Below, piece by piece: positions 27,500-36,272 of a stretch of DNA of 64,000 bases; position 1 is the stretch's first letter, and the number at the start of each line of letters is the position of its first letter. Below the pieces are notes generated by a model. That model made no database searches. It was not told the DNA's origin and was given only the letters and a program-made list of their open reading frames with translations. The stretch is from NCBI RefSeq assembly GCF_001612825.1, contig NZ_BDBE01000039.1:124001-188000 (forward strand), read 5' to 3'. This stretch comes from Nocardia caishijiensis NBRC 108228. GTDB lineage: Bacteria > Actinomycetota > Actinomycetes > Mycobacteriales > Mycobacteriaceae. The translations under genes were made by a program, and so were the position numbers.

Positions 27500-28518
27500 A
27501 ATCCACCAAGGCACTCATCGGGTTCAGCCTCTTCGCTGTCCTGGCGACCGTGCTCACCTACACGATCTGGTCGACGCTGCAACGCAGCGTGCCCGGCAGC
27601 ACCAACAGCTATTCGGCGGTGTTCACCGATGTACTCGGGCTGCGCGTCGGCGACGACGTCCGGATGGCCGGTGTGCGGGTGGGGCGGATCGACAAGATCG
27701 ACTTCGCCGACAACTACACCGCGCGCGTCGATTTCCAGATCGAGGAACGCCAGCGCCTGACCGACACGACCAAGGCGCTGGTGCGCTACCAGAATCTCAT
27801 CGGCCAGCGCTATCTGGCGCTGGCACCGGGCACCGACGGGGGCACTGTCGTCGCCCCCGGCTCGGAGATTCCGCTGGAACGCACCGAGCCGTCGTTCGAC
27901 GTGTCGGCGCTGCTCTCGGGCTTCGAGCCGCTGTTCAGCGTGCTGCAGCCCGACCAGATCAACTCGCTGTCGGAAACGCTGATCCAGGCGCTGCAGGGCA
28001 ACGAGGTGTCGCTGTCGGCGCTCATCACCCAGGCCGCGCAGCTGGCCGCCACCTTCGGTGAACGCGACCAGATCCTGGGCGACGTGCTGAGCAATCTCAG
28101 TTCGGTGATGGCGGGTCTGGCCAACCGCAGCGGTGAGCTGGAAACCCTGATCACCCAGACCCGCAGCCTGATGGACGGGCTCTACGCTGAAGGAGAATCG
28201 TTGAAGAGCTCGGTCGAACGGGTGGCCGGTGCGACGAACTCGCTGGTCACGATCATCGACCAGGTCAAGCCAGGACTGGCGGACGCGCAGCGCAAGGCGA
28301 CGACCGGGGTGGGGATGCTGCTCGCCAACGGCGCCGCCCTCGACCGGGGCGCGGTGGAGCTTCCCGACTTCCTCAACGGCGTGGCCCGTTTCACCCAGTA
28401 CGGCACCTACGGCAATGCCTACATCTGCCGCCTCGATGTGTCGCTGTGGGGAGTTCTGCTGCCGGAGGGCCTGTTCTCGCAGGTCGGCGGGCCCGCGCAG
28501 TCGGGGGTGTGCCGATGA
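27496..28518 (+). CDS. mceB: Mce-family protein B
   Basis: The 340-residue protein has an N-terminal helix (LIGFSLFAVLATVLTYTIWS), an MCE domain starting SAVFTDVLGLRVGDDVRMAG and a long alpha-helical region ending in two conserved cysteines around the last 45 residues (AYICRLDV and SGVCR). Start and stop overlap the flanking mce genes, so the set is translated as a unit. Confidence 0.92.
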   Translation: MKSTKALIGFSLFAVLATVLTYTIWSTLQRSVPGSTNSYSAVFTDVLGLRVGDDVRMAGVRVGRIDKIDFADNYTARVDFQIEERQRLTDTTKALVRYQNLIGQRYLALAPGTDGGTVVAPGSEIPLERTEPSFDVSALLSGFEPLFSVLQPDQINSLSETLIQALQGNEVSLSALITQAAQLAATFGERDQILGDVLSNLSSVMAGLANRSGELETLITQTRSLMDGLYAEGESLKSSVERVAGATNSLVTIIDQVKPGLADAQRKATTGVGMLLANGAALDRGAVELPDFLNGVARFTQYGTYGNAYICRLDVSLWGVLLPEGLFSQVGGPAQSGVCR

Positions 28519-29528
28519 TGCGCCCCCGCTTCCCGGAGTTCTTGCGACGCAACCGGAATCTGCGTCTCGGCCTGATCGCGGCCGCCTCGGTGATCGTGCT
28601 GCTCGCCGTGTCCAACCTGCTCACCCAGATCCGCTTGGGCGACAAGACGATCCACGTCGAGTTCGCGCAGGCCGCCGGATTGCGGCCGGGCACGACGGTC
28701 GACATCTCGGGTATCGAGGTCGGCGAGGTGCAGTCGGTGAAACTGGTGAACGACAAGGTGGACGTCGCGCTGCGCATCCGCCGCGACATCCGCCTCGGCG
28801 CCGACGCGCACGCGGCGATCGAGATGTCGACCATTCTGGGCCGACTGCACATCGATCTGCGGCCTGGTGACGGAAAAGGTCTGCCGGACAACCGGATCAA
28901 GGTCGAGAACACCACTGTGCCCTACAACCTGAGCAAGGTGATCCAGGACCCGAAGTACTCCTCGTCGTTCGAGCGGATCGAGCGGATCGACCCGGTCGAA
29001 CTGCGTACCGCGCTCGATGTGTTCAGCACCCAGCTGGGTGACTCCCCCGCCATGGCGGTGCAGGCCCTCGACAGCATCGGCGCGCTGGCCCAGGTCATCA
29101 ACAGCAGGCGCGACGAGGTAGACACTCTGCTGAAAAGCCTCGATCAGGTCTCGCAGCTGGTCTCGGACAACCGCAACAGTGTGCTCGTCCTGCTCACCAG
29201 GGGCGAGGCGATCGGCGCGGCCGTGCAGAAGCGTCAGACCCTGCTCACCCAATTGCTCGACAACGTCGCCCAGATGTCGCGGCTGCTGCAGGAGATGGGC
29301 CTGGAGAACAACGGCGAGCTCGCGCCGCTCATCACCAACCTCAACACGATGGCCGACGGCTTGACCAAGAACAAGGAGAACCTGGACCGGCTCTACGAGA
29401 TCGCCCCGGTGACGTTGCGGCAGTTCAACAATCTGCTCGGCAACGGCCCCTACGGCGAGATCTGGGCACCGTGGATCTTCCCGGACAACTGGCTGTGCTT
29501 CGCACAAGCCGTACAGGGGTGCAACTGA
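28515..29528 (+). CDS. mceC: Mce-family protein C
   Basis: The 337-residue protein has a signal-anchor helix (LRLGLIAAASVIVLLAVSNL), an MCE domain beginning HVEFAQAAGLRPGTTVDISG and a helical segment with regular heptads. It ends in FPDNWLCFAQAVQGCN with two cysteines. The start is one of two tandem ATG codons overlapping the mceB stop; the first (28515) is used. Confidence 0.92.
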   Translation: MMRPRFPEFLRRNRNLRLGLIAAASVIVLLAVSNLLTQIRLGDKTIHVEFAQAAGLRPGTTVDISGIEVGEVQSVKLVNDKVDVALRIRRDIRLGADAHAAIEMSTILGRLHIDLRPGDGKGLPDNRIKVENTTVPYNLSKVIQDPKYSSSFERIERIDPVELRTALDVFSTQLGDSPAMAVQALDSIGALAQVINSRRDEVDTLLKSLDQVSQLVSDNRNSVLVLLTRGEAIGAAVQKRQTLLTQLLDNVAQMSRLLQEMGLENNGELAPLITNLNTMADGLTKNKENLDRLYEIAPVTLRQFNNLLGNGPYGEIWAPWIFPDNWLCFAQAVQGCN

Positions 29529-30628
29529 TGAGGACGACACGTTCGAGCAAACTGGCCGCGCTGTGCCTGGCGCTCACCGTGGCCACCGGCTGTTCCCTGG
29601 TACCCGACAGCGTGGCCGGGCTCGGTGACCGCGTGATCGGCGAGCAGAAGACCATCAGCGCCGACTTCGAGAACGTGTCCGGGCTGTACCCGGGCAACGA
29701 GGTCGCGATTCTCGGGGTGCCGGTCGGCGTCGTCGACTCGGTGACACCGCGCGGCAGCTACGTCGAAGTGGTGATGAAGGTCGATCGCGACGTGCGCATC
29801 CCCGCCGACGCGATGGCCGCGCTCGTCTCCCCGCAGCTGATCACCAACCGCCACGTCGAGCTGGCGCCCGCCTACACCGGGTCGGGCCCCGAACTCGCCG
29901 ACGGTGCGCATCTGCCGCTCGGAAAGACCAGGACCCCGGTCGAATTGGACCGGATCCTGGCCAACTTCGATCAGCTCGGCGAAGCGCTGAAGGGCGACAG
30001 CCAGAGCGGGCCGATGGCGAGCCGGGTGCTGTTCCCCCTGCTCGACGGCAACGGCGACCGGCTGCGCGCCACGCTCGACGAACTGTCGGCGGCGTTCGAG
30101 GTGACCTTCGCCAACAAAGATCAGATCGCCAACGCCATCATCCGGCTCGGCGAAATCACCCAGATCATCGCCGACAACGACCAGACGGTGCGCGATTTCA
30201 GCGGCCGCATCACCGAACTGGTCGCGCTGTTCGGTCAGCAGTCCCCCGGCCTGCAGGCGGTACTGAAACAGCTCGACGACTTCATCACCAACACCTCCAC
30301 GCTCGTGGGCCAGAACGAGAATCAGCTCGCGGGCGCGCTCACCAAATTCGTCGACATCGCCGCCCAGATGCGGGCCAACGCGCGCAATCTCACCGAGATC
30401 ATCGACGTGGGCCCGCTGATGTTCCAGAACTTCGACAACGCGATCAGCCGCGAACACCAGGCCCTTCGGCTGCACGGTCTGCTCGACAAGATCGTGCTGG
30501 ACAGCGAGATCCTCGCGACGTTCTGCGAGCGCGTGCAGATGCGTCTGGACGGCTGCCGCACCGGCAAGATCTCCGACATGGGCCCGGATTTCGGCTTGAC
30601 CGCCGCACTGTTGGGACTCACCAAATGA
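29528..30628 (+). CDS. mceD: Mce-family protein D, predicted lipoprotein
   Basis: The 366-residue protein starts with a lipoprotein signal (lipobox VATGC, Cys22) and an MCE domain (SADFENVSGLYPGNEVAILG). The position is that of MceD, which in most operons is not lipidated; here both MceD and MceE have lipoboxes. The C-terminal ~200 residues are helical with two cysteines near the end (FCERVQMRLDGC). Its ATG overlaps the mceC stop by one base. Confidence 0.9.
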   Translation: MRTTRSSKLAALCLALTVATGCSLVPDSVAGLGDRVIGEQKTISADFENVSGLYPGNEVAILGVPVGVVDSVTPRGSYVEVVMKVDRDVRIPADAMAALVSPQLITNRHVELAPAYTGSGPELADGAHLPLGKTRTPVELDRILANFDQLGEALKGDSQSGPMASRVLFPLLDGNGDRLRATLDELSAAFEVTFANKDQIANAIIRLGEITQIIADNDQTVRDFSGRITELVALFGQQSPGLQAVLKQLDDFITNTSTLVGQNENQLAGALTKFVDIAAQMRANARNLTEIIDVGPLMFQNFDNAISREHQALRLHGLLDKIVLDSEILATFCERVQMRLDGCRTGKISDMGPDFGLTAALLGLTK

Positions 30629-31737
30629 CACTGCGTACCACCGTCGCGGTCGCCCTGTGCGCGGCCGCCGTCGCGGCGTCGAGCAGCGGTTGCTCGATGA
30701 CCGTCGCCCAGTTGCCGATGCCCGAACCGGGCATCGGCGGACCCGGGTACACCGTGCACGCCACCTTCCGTGACGCGCTCAACCTGCCCGATCGCGCTCA
30801 TGTGAAGATCGGCGGCACCGATATCGGTGTGGTGACCGGCATTTCGACCACTTCCTTCCTGGCGAACGTGGAAATGCTCATCCGCGAGGACATCGAGCTG
30901 CCGCAGGGCACCAGGGTGGAGTTGCGCCAGGCGACTCCGCTCGGCGACATCTTCGTCGCCATGACCCTGCCGAGCGCGGCGGAGGCCGGGCCACCCTTGC
31001 GCGAAGACGCGACCATCGGCACCGAGCTCACCGCTTCGGCCGCCTCGGTCGAGCAGCTCATGATGTCGGTGTCGATGCTCATCAACGGTGGCGGCATCAA
31101 CCAGGCCGCCGAGATCACCTCCGAACTGAATTCGATCTTCGCGGGCAAGGCGCCGCAGCTGCAGCACCTGATCGGCGAGATGACCTCGGTCATCACCGCG
31201 CTCAACGAACGCACCGGCGATCTCGACGCCACCCTCGGGGGCTTGCAGGTGCTGACCGGTGAATTGGCCAGGCGCAAAGCCGAACTCGGTGCGGCGGCCG
31301 ACAGCTTCCCGCAGCTGATCGGCCTGTTCGCCGAGAACAACCAGTCGATCGTCGACCTCATCAACCGCGTCGCGGTCACCATGGACGCCCTCGGCGACTT
31401 CAGCGCAACCAATGGCCCACAGTTCGTGAGCCTGTTCCAGAGCATCCAGAACCTGATGTCGGGGTTCGTGGCGATGGGCGACGACCTGACCGGGGCACTC
31501 GACGGCTTCCACGCGATCTATCCCTCGGTGATGGACAGCGTGCGCGGGCCGAACCTCTCGGTCGGGGCGATCCTGTCCTACCTCGATGTCGGCGCGGTCA
31601 CCGACCCCGAGGGCAGCCGCTGGCCCGACGGCACCGACGTACCCGCCTTCATCGGCAGCCTCGCCGAGGTGATCGCCAAGGTCACCGGCCGTCTCGGCAG
31701 CACCCCACAGCCACCGCAGCAGGAGGGCCCTCGATGA
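30625..31737 (+). CDS. mceE: Mce-family protein E, lipoprotein
   Basis: The 370-residue lipoprotein has lipobox SSSGC (Cys23), followed by MTVAQLPMPEPGIGGPGYTV, the LPLPG-like linker usual in MceE, and an MCE domain (VHATFRDALNLPDRAHVKIG). Long helical repeats follow. It overlaps mceD and mceF by 4 bp each. In mycobacteria MceE homologues (Lpr proteins) are surface-exposed and needed for function of the Mce assembly. Confidence 0.92.
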   Translation: MTLRTTVAVALCAAAVAASSSGCSMTVAQLPMPEPGIGGPGYTVHATFRDALNLPDRAHVKIGGTDIGVVTGISTTSFLANVEMLIREDIELPQGTRVELRQATPLGDIFVAMTLPSAAEAGPPLREDATIGTELTASAASVEQLMMSVSMLINGGGINQAAEITSELNSIFAGKAPQLQHLIGEMTSVITALNERTGDLDATLGGLQVLTGELARRKAELGAAADSFPQLIGLFAENNQSIVDLINRVAVTMDALGDFSATNGPQFVSLFQSIQNLMSGFVAMGDDLTGALDGFHAIYPSVMDSVRGPNLSVGAILSYLDVGAVTDPEGSRWPDGTDVPAFIGSLAEVIAKVTGRLGSTPQPPQQEGPR

Positions 31738-32918
31738 ACTCACCGTTGTGGCAGTGGCTGGTTCGGCGGCGCGTCGCCGTCGCCAACGCAGGCCTGGTCG
31801 TCGTTCTCGTACTCGGTGCCCTCTACCTGGGCGGGGTGGTCCTGCGTATCGACCCGACCGATTCACCGTACGAGGTGACCGTCGAGCTGGCGACCTCCGG
31901 TGGTCTCTCGGCGGGCAGCGATGTGACCTTCCGTGGTGTCCGGGTCGGCCGCGTCCAGGACGTGCGCGTGTCCGGCGATGGCATCGCCGCGGTGGCGCAG
32001 ATCGAGGAGGGCACCCGCATCCCGATGGGTGGCCGGGTGGCCGTGGCCCGCTTGTCGGCGGCCGGTGAGCAGTACCTCGATTTCCGTCCCGAATCCGAGT
32101 CGGGCCCGTTCCTGGCGGACGGCGCCGTGGTCGCCCGCGCCGACACCGCGGTGCCGGTGCAGGTGCAGTCGGTGCTCGCCAACATGACGGGCCTGGTGAG
32201 CGGGCTCAACCCAGAACGGCTCAATGTCATCGTCGACGAACTCGACAAGGCACTGGCCGGTGGGCCGGACGGACTGCGCAACATGATCTCCGGGCTCAGC
32301 CGCGCGATGGCCGGGCTCACCGATCTGCTCCCGCAGACCGAGCATCTGCTGCGCAATCTCCAGGTCATCGCCGAGACCACGTCGCACGCCCAACCCGATC
32401 TCGGCACCATCACCCAGGCGGGCAGCGCGCTGTTCCAGCAGTTCACCGCGGCCGACGCCGAACTGCGGCACCTGCTGGAAGAGGGCCCCGGCCAGCTGGC
32501 CACCCTCGGCGGCTTCGTCTCGCGCACCCACGACCCGATCACCGATCTGGTGACGAACTTCGTGGCCATCACGCGGGCGGCCAAACTTCGCCAGCCCGCG
32601 ATCGAGCTGCTGTTCCCGTCACTGAGCCGCTTCGCCGAGGCGGTCGGGATCCCGGCCCACGACAACGCCTTCTTCACCCTGGTCGATCCGTGGCCGCGCC
32701 CGACGTGCGACTACGACACGGTCCCGATCGTGCCGACCACCCCGACCACCGACACCAGGGTGCGGCTCTACAACTACTGCGTCACCGACAATCCCGCGCT
32801 GCAGGTCCGCGGCTCGGCCAACGCGCCACGACCCCCGGGCCCCGACAACGGCGCGGGTCCACCGCCCGGTGTGACCGGCGACGAACTGTCCCAGCCCGCG
32901 GTACCCGCACCCCGATAA
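31734..32918 (+). CDS. mceF: Mce-family protein F
   Basis: The 394-residue protein has a signal-anchor (VVLVLGALYLGGVVLRI), MCE domain (VTVELATSGGLSAGSDVTFRG), a helical section and a C-terminal part with two cysteines (PTCDYDTVP, YNYCVTDN) and a Pro/Gly-rich end. It closes the six-gene mce set and is followed after 12 bp by the Mce-associated protein. Confidence 0.92.
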   Translation: MNSPLWQWLVRRRVAVANAGLVVVLVLGALYLGGVVLRIDPTDSPYEVTVELATSGGLSAGSDVTFRGVRVGRVQDVRVSGDGIAAVAQIEEGTRIPMGGRVAVARLSAAGEQYLDFRPESESGPFLADGAVVARADTAVPVQVQSVLANMTGLVSGLNPERLNVIVDELDKALAGGPDGLRNMISGLSRAMAGLTDLLPQTEHLLRNLQVIAETTSHAQPDLGTITQAGSALFQQFTAADAELRHLLEEGPGQLATLGGFVSRTHDPITDLVTNFVAITRAAKLRQPAIELLFPSLSRFAEAVGIPAHDNAFFTLVDPWPRPTCDYDTVPIVPTTPTTDTRVRLYNYCVTDNPALQVRGSANAPRPPGPDNGAGPPPGVTGDELSQPAVPAPR

Positions 32919-32930
32919 GGAGAAGATCCC

Positions 32931-33533
32931 ATGAGCACAGACGAAAAAGACACCGACGCAACCGAATCCGACTCGGCCGCCGTGGAGACCACGAAGCCGG
33001 AAGCGCCCGCGGCCACGCGGTGGACCGCCGAGCGCAAGTCCCTCGTGCTGCGCGCGGCCGCGGCGCTCGTCGTCGGCGCCTCGGTGGCCAGCTCGGTGAT
33101 CCTGTTCCTGGAGAACAAGGAGAGCAACGACCTGCTCGCCGCCCAGCAGGGCGCCCGTGAGGCCGCCTGCCACTACGCGCCGGTGCTGGCCGATTACGAC
33201 AGCAAGAGCCTCGACGGCTACTTCCAGGCCGTCCTCGACGGCGCGACCGGCGAGTGGAAGAAGCAGTTCGAAGCGACGAGCACCGAACTGCGCGAGGCCC
33301 TCACCCAGGGCCAGGTGAGCTCCAAGGCCACCGACACCCAGTGCGCGCTGCGCACCGGCGACGAGAACTCCGCCGAGGCCATCGTGGTGATCGGCACGAC
33401 CATCTCGAGCCTCGGGACCGAACACAAGGCCAAGCCGGGTCAATTATCGATGGTGATGAGCCTGCACAACGACGGCGGCCGCTGGTTGGTCGAGAAGGTG
33501 AATTCCCCGCTCACGGCGATGCCCGCCCAGTGA
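32931..33533 (+). CDS. Mce-associated membrane protein
   Basis: The 200-residue protein has an acidic N-terminus, one transmembrane helix (SLVLRAAAALVVGASVASSVILFL, about residues 36-60) and a small extracytoplasmic domain with two cysteines (EAACHYAPVL and TQCALRTGD). This is the NTF2-like Mce-associated (Mas) architecture. Mas proteins such as OmamA and OmamB stabilise Mce complexes. GGAGAAG lies upstream of the ATG; it is the penultimate gene of the operon. Confidence 0.88.
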   Translation: MSTDEKDTDATESDSAAVETTKPEAPAATRWTAERKSLVLRAAAALVVGASVASSVILFLENKESNDLLAAQQGAREAACHYAPVLADYDSKSLDGYFQAVLDGATGEWKKQFEATSTELREALTQGQVSSKATDTQCALRTGDENSAEAIVVIGTTISSLGTEHKAKPGQLSMVMSLHNDGGRWLVEKVNSPLTAMPAQ

Positions 33534-33573
33534 CCCGATCAGCTGAGCTGACCGAGGACACACAGGCGATACC

Positions 33574-34815
33574 ATGACAGGCGAGATGACGAGCAAGCAG
33601 ATCGACGAACCCGCCGCACCGGCACGGCAGATCCGACGCAGGCCGAAGAATCGGCGTGCGCAGATCGCGAACGAAGCCGCCGCGGCCTTCGGGGCGCACG
33701 GCTACCACGGCGTGAGCATGGACGACATCGCCCGCAGGCTCGACATCAGTTCCGCCGCCCTCTATCGCCATTTCCCGAGCAAGTACGCGCTGTTCCGCGA
33801 GGAGTTGCTGCGGCTGTCGGGGCTGGCGCTCGCCGCGGTCGACCTGCCGCCCGAGGCCGAGAACTGGTCGGCCCGGGATCGCCTGGACCACGTCTTCGAG
33901 GCGGTCATCGCCGCGACGGTGGCCAACCGGCCGACGGTGGCGCTGGCCCGCTGGGAACGGCGCTACCTCGAGCCCGCCGACTTCACGGAGTTCACCGACC
34001 AGTTCGTCAGCGCGATCGCCGTGGTGCGTGGCCTGATCCGCGCGGTGCGCCCCGAACTCGACGGTCACGATCGTGCCGTGCGCGCGGTGTCGGTGTTCGC
34101 GGTGGCCAGCAGCATCGGCGACCACCACGCGAGTCTGTCGGCGAAAACCCTTGCCCAACTGTTGAAGTCGACCTGCTGGGCACTGGTCGACGCCGATCTG
34201 CGCGGCGGTCCGAGCCCCGCGGCCGCCCGGCGGGGCACCGAACTGCCGCAGCCGTTCAAACACGAGCTGCTACTGCGCAAGGCGGTCGAGCTGTTCCACG
34301 AGCGCGGCTACCCCAACGTCAGCATGGAGGACATCGCCTCGGCCGCCGACCTGTCGGCCGCCTCCGCGGTGTACCGCTACTACCGCAGCAAGAGCGATCT
34401 GCTCGCGGCGGCGTTCCGGCGCGCCGCCGACCGGGTGTCGGCGGCGATTCCCACGGCGGTCGGGACCGCCGGTAACCCTGCCGAGGCGCTGGGCACCCTC
34501 ATCGACCTCTATGTCGCGGGGTCCTTCGACGAACGAGCGCTGACCTTCGTCTATTACGCCGAGTTCAGTCATGTCGACCCGGCCGACCAGGTCACCCTGC
34601 GTCATCTGCAGCAGCTCATCATCACCGAATGGGCGAAGCTCGTCGCCGAGGCCAGACCGGAGCTGTCGATCGGTGAGGCACGGATCCTGGTCCACGCCGC
34701 GTTCAGCCTGGTGGTCGACCTCGGGCGAGTCTTCGGTGACGACGGGATCTGCCCGCAGGACCTCGTGGTCCGGCTGCTGCAGACCGTCACGCTCGGTCAG
34801 CCGCTCCCCCGTTGA
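33574..34815 (+). CDS. Two-domain TetR-family repressor, Mce3R-like
   Basis: The 413-residue protein contains two complete TetR units in one chain. The first helix-turn-helix (MDDIARRLDISSAALYRHFP) lies near residues 49-68. The second (MEDIASAADLSAASAVYRYY) starts about 200 residues later, each followed by a helical ligand domain. Ordinary TetR proteins have about 200 residues. The architecture is that of M. tuberculosis Mce3R, which represses the mce3 operon. It lies 40 bp after the Mas gene in the mce operon. The two recognition helices differ, which predicts an asymmetric site; the TAWGTTA-N6-ATTCT motif upstream of this operon is the natural candidate. A start at 33586 is the alternative. 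Confidence 0.88.
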   Translation: MTGEMTSKQIDEPAAPARQIRRRPKNRRAQIANEAAAAFGAHGYHGVSMDDIARRLDISSAALYRHFPSKYALFREELLRLSGLALAAVDLPPEAENWSARDRLDHVFEAVIAATVANRPTVALARWERRYLEPADFTEFTDQFVSAIAVVRGLIRAVRPELDGHDRAVRAVSVFAVASSIGDHHASLSAKTLAQLLKSTCWALVDADLRGGPSPAAARRGTELPQPFKHELLLRKAVELFHERGYPNVSMEDIASAADLSAASAVYRYYRSKSDLLAAAFRRAADRVSAAIPTAVGTAGNPAEALGTLIDLYVAGSFDERALTFVYYAEFSHVDPADQVTLRHLQQLIITEWAKLVAEARPELSIGEARILVHAAFSLVVDLGRVFGDDGICPQDLVVRLLQTVTLGQPLPR

Positions 34816-34822
34816 CCGACGC

Positions 34823-36193
34823 TCAGCCGCGCGCCACCGCACGGGTGGCGGCGCGAGCGGCGACGAGCACCGGATCCCACACCGGCGAGAAGGGTGGCGC
34901 GTAGCCGAGGTCGAGGGCGGTCATCTGTTCCACCGTCATCCTGGCGGTGAGCGCGACCGCGGCGATGTCGACCCGTTTGGCCGCGCCCTCGCGTCCGACG
35001 ATCTGCACGCCGAGCAACCGACCCGTGCGGCGTTCGGCGAGCATCTTCACCGTCATCGGTTCGGCGCCGGGGAAATAGCCCGCGCGTCCGGTGGATTCGA
35101 TGGTGACGGCGTGGAATTGCAGGCCCGCGCGCTCGGCGTCCTCCTCGAGCAGTCCGGTACGGGCGACCTCGAGATCGCAGACCTTGCTGACGGCGGTCCC
35201 CACCACACCGGGAAAGGTGGCGTACCCGCCGCCGATGCCGGTACCGATGACCTGACCGTGCTTGTTGGCGTGCGTGCCGAGCGCGATGTGACGCGATGCT
35301 CCCGAGACCAGATCCAGCACCTCCACGCAATCGCCGCCCGCCCAGATGTCGTCGTGGCCGCGTACCCGTTGCGCGAGATCGGTGAGCAGGCCGCCGGATT
35401 CACCGAGCGGTAGGCCCGCGCGCCGGGCGAGATCGGTGGCGGGACGCACGCCGAGGCCGAGCACGACGATGTCGGCGGGGTATTCGGTGTCGGCGGTGGT
35501 CACCGCGCGCACGTGCCCGTCGGCATCGGCGCGCATACCCGTCACCTCGGTGCCGGTGACCAACCGGATTCCCATGCCGACCATGGCTTCTCGGACCAGC
35601 GCACCCATCTCCGGGTCGAGGGTCGACATCGGTTCGGGCCCCCGGGTCACCATGGTGACCCGGAACCCGCGCCGGATGAGTGCCTCCGCCATCTCGACCC
35701 CGATGTAGCCCGCGCCGACGACGACGGCGTCGCGTCCGGACGACGCGGTCAGCGCGTCGATGAGCGCCTCACCGTCGTCGAGGGTCTGCACACCGAATAC
35801 ACCCGCGGCGTCGATGCCGGGCAGCGGGGGCCGGATGGGGGTGGCCCCGGTGGCGAGGACCAGCTGGTCGTAGCCGGTCCAGTACTCCGCCCCGTTGTCG
35901 AGATCGCGGGCGAGTACTCGCCGTCCGGGAATGTCGAGTTCGACCACCTCGGTGCGCAGCCGCAGGTCGATCGCCCGGGCACGGTGCTCCTCGGGAGTGC
36001 GGGCGATCAGATCGTCGGCCTTGGCGACGTCACCGCTGACCCAGTACGGGATGCCGCACGCCGAATACGAGGCGTGCCTGCCCTTCTCGAACACCACGAT
36101 CTCGAGCGCGTCGGCGTCACGCGACCGACGCGCCTGCGAGGCCGCCGACATCCCGGTGGCGTCGGCGCCGATGACAACCATGCGTTCGGCCAT
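34823..36193 (-). CDS. FAD-dependent pyridine nucleotide-disulfide oxidoreductase, CoA-disulfide-reductase-like
   Basis: The 456-residue flavoprotein has an N-terminal FAD site (MVVIGADATGMSAASQARR), the single redox cysteine of the CoA-disulfide reductase/NADH oxidase group (SYSACGIPYW, Cys46), an NAD-binding Rossmann motif (VVVGAGYIGVEMAEALIRRG) and the second FAD motif ending IWAGGDCVEV. The C-terminal dimer domain contains YFPGAEPMTVKMLAERRTGRLLG. The first residue is uncertain (ATG at 36193, or a second ATG 12 bp downstream). It follows the acyl-CoA dehydrogenase gene by 79 bp, so it may supply CoA or redox balance to beta-oxidation. Confidence 0.83.
   Translation of the reverse strand: MAERMVVIGADATGMSAASQARRSRDADALEIVVFEKGRHASYSACGIPYWVSGDVAKADDLIARTPEEHRARAIDLRLRTEVVELDIPGRRVLARDLDNGAEYWTGYDQLVLATGATPIRPPLPGIDAAGVFGVQTLDDGEALIDALTASSGRDAVVVGAGYIGVEMAEALIRRGFRVTMVTRGPEPMSTLDPEMGALVREAMVGMGIRLVTGTEVTGMRADADGHVRAVTTADTEYPADIVVLGLGVRPATDLARRAGLPLGESGGLLTDLAQRVRGHDDIWAGGDCVEVLDLVSGASRHIALGTHANKHGQVIGTGIGGGYATFPGVVGTAVSKVCDLEVARTGLLEEDAERAGLQFHAVTIESTGRAGYFPGAEPMTVKMLAERRTGRLLGVQIVGREGAAKRVDIAAVALTARMTVEQMTALDLGYAPPFSPVWDPVLVAARAATRAVARG
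34832..34850. terminator. Hairpin after the mce operon
   Basis: CGCCACC (34832-34838) and GGTGGCG (34844-34850) form a 7-bp stem with a 5-nt loop, 16 bp beyond the stop codon of the double TetR gene. It lies inside the 3' end of the convergent reductase gene and has no T-tract, so the assignment is tentative. Confidence 0.35.
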
Positions 36194-36272
36194 ACCGCCA
36201 ACGGTACGAGAGCCGAACGCGCGGGTTCTCGCCGCCACCCCCCAACGACCGTGGCGGCGAGAACCTGGCGGC

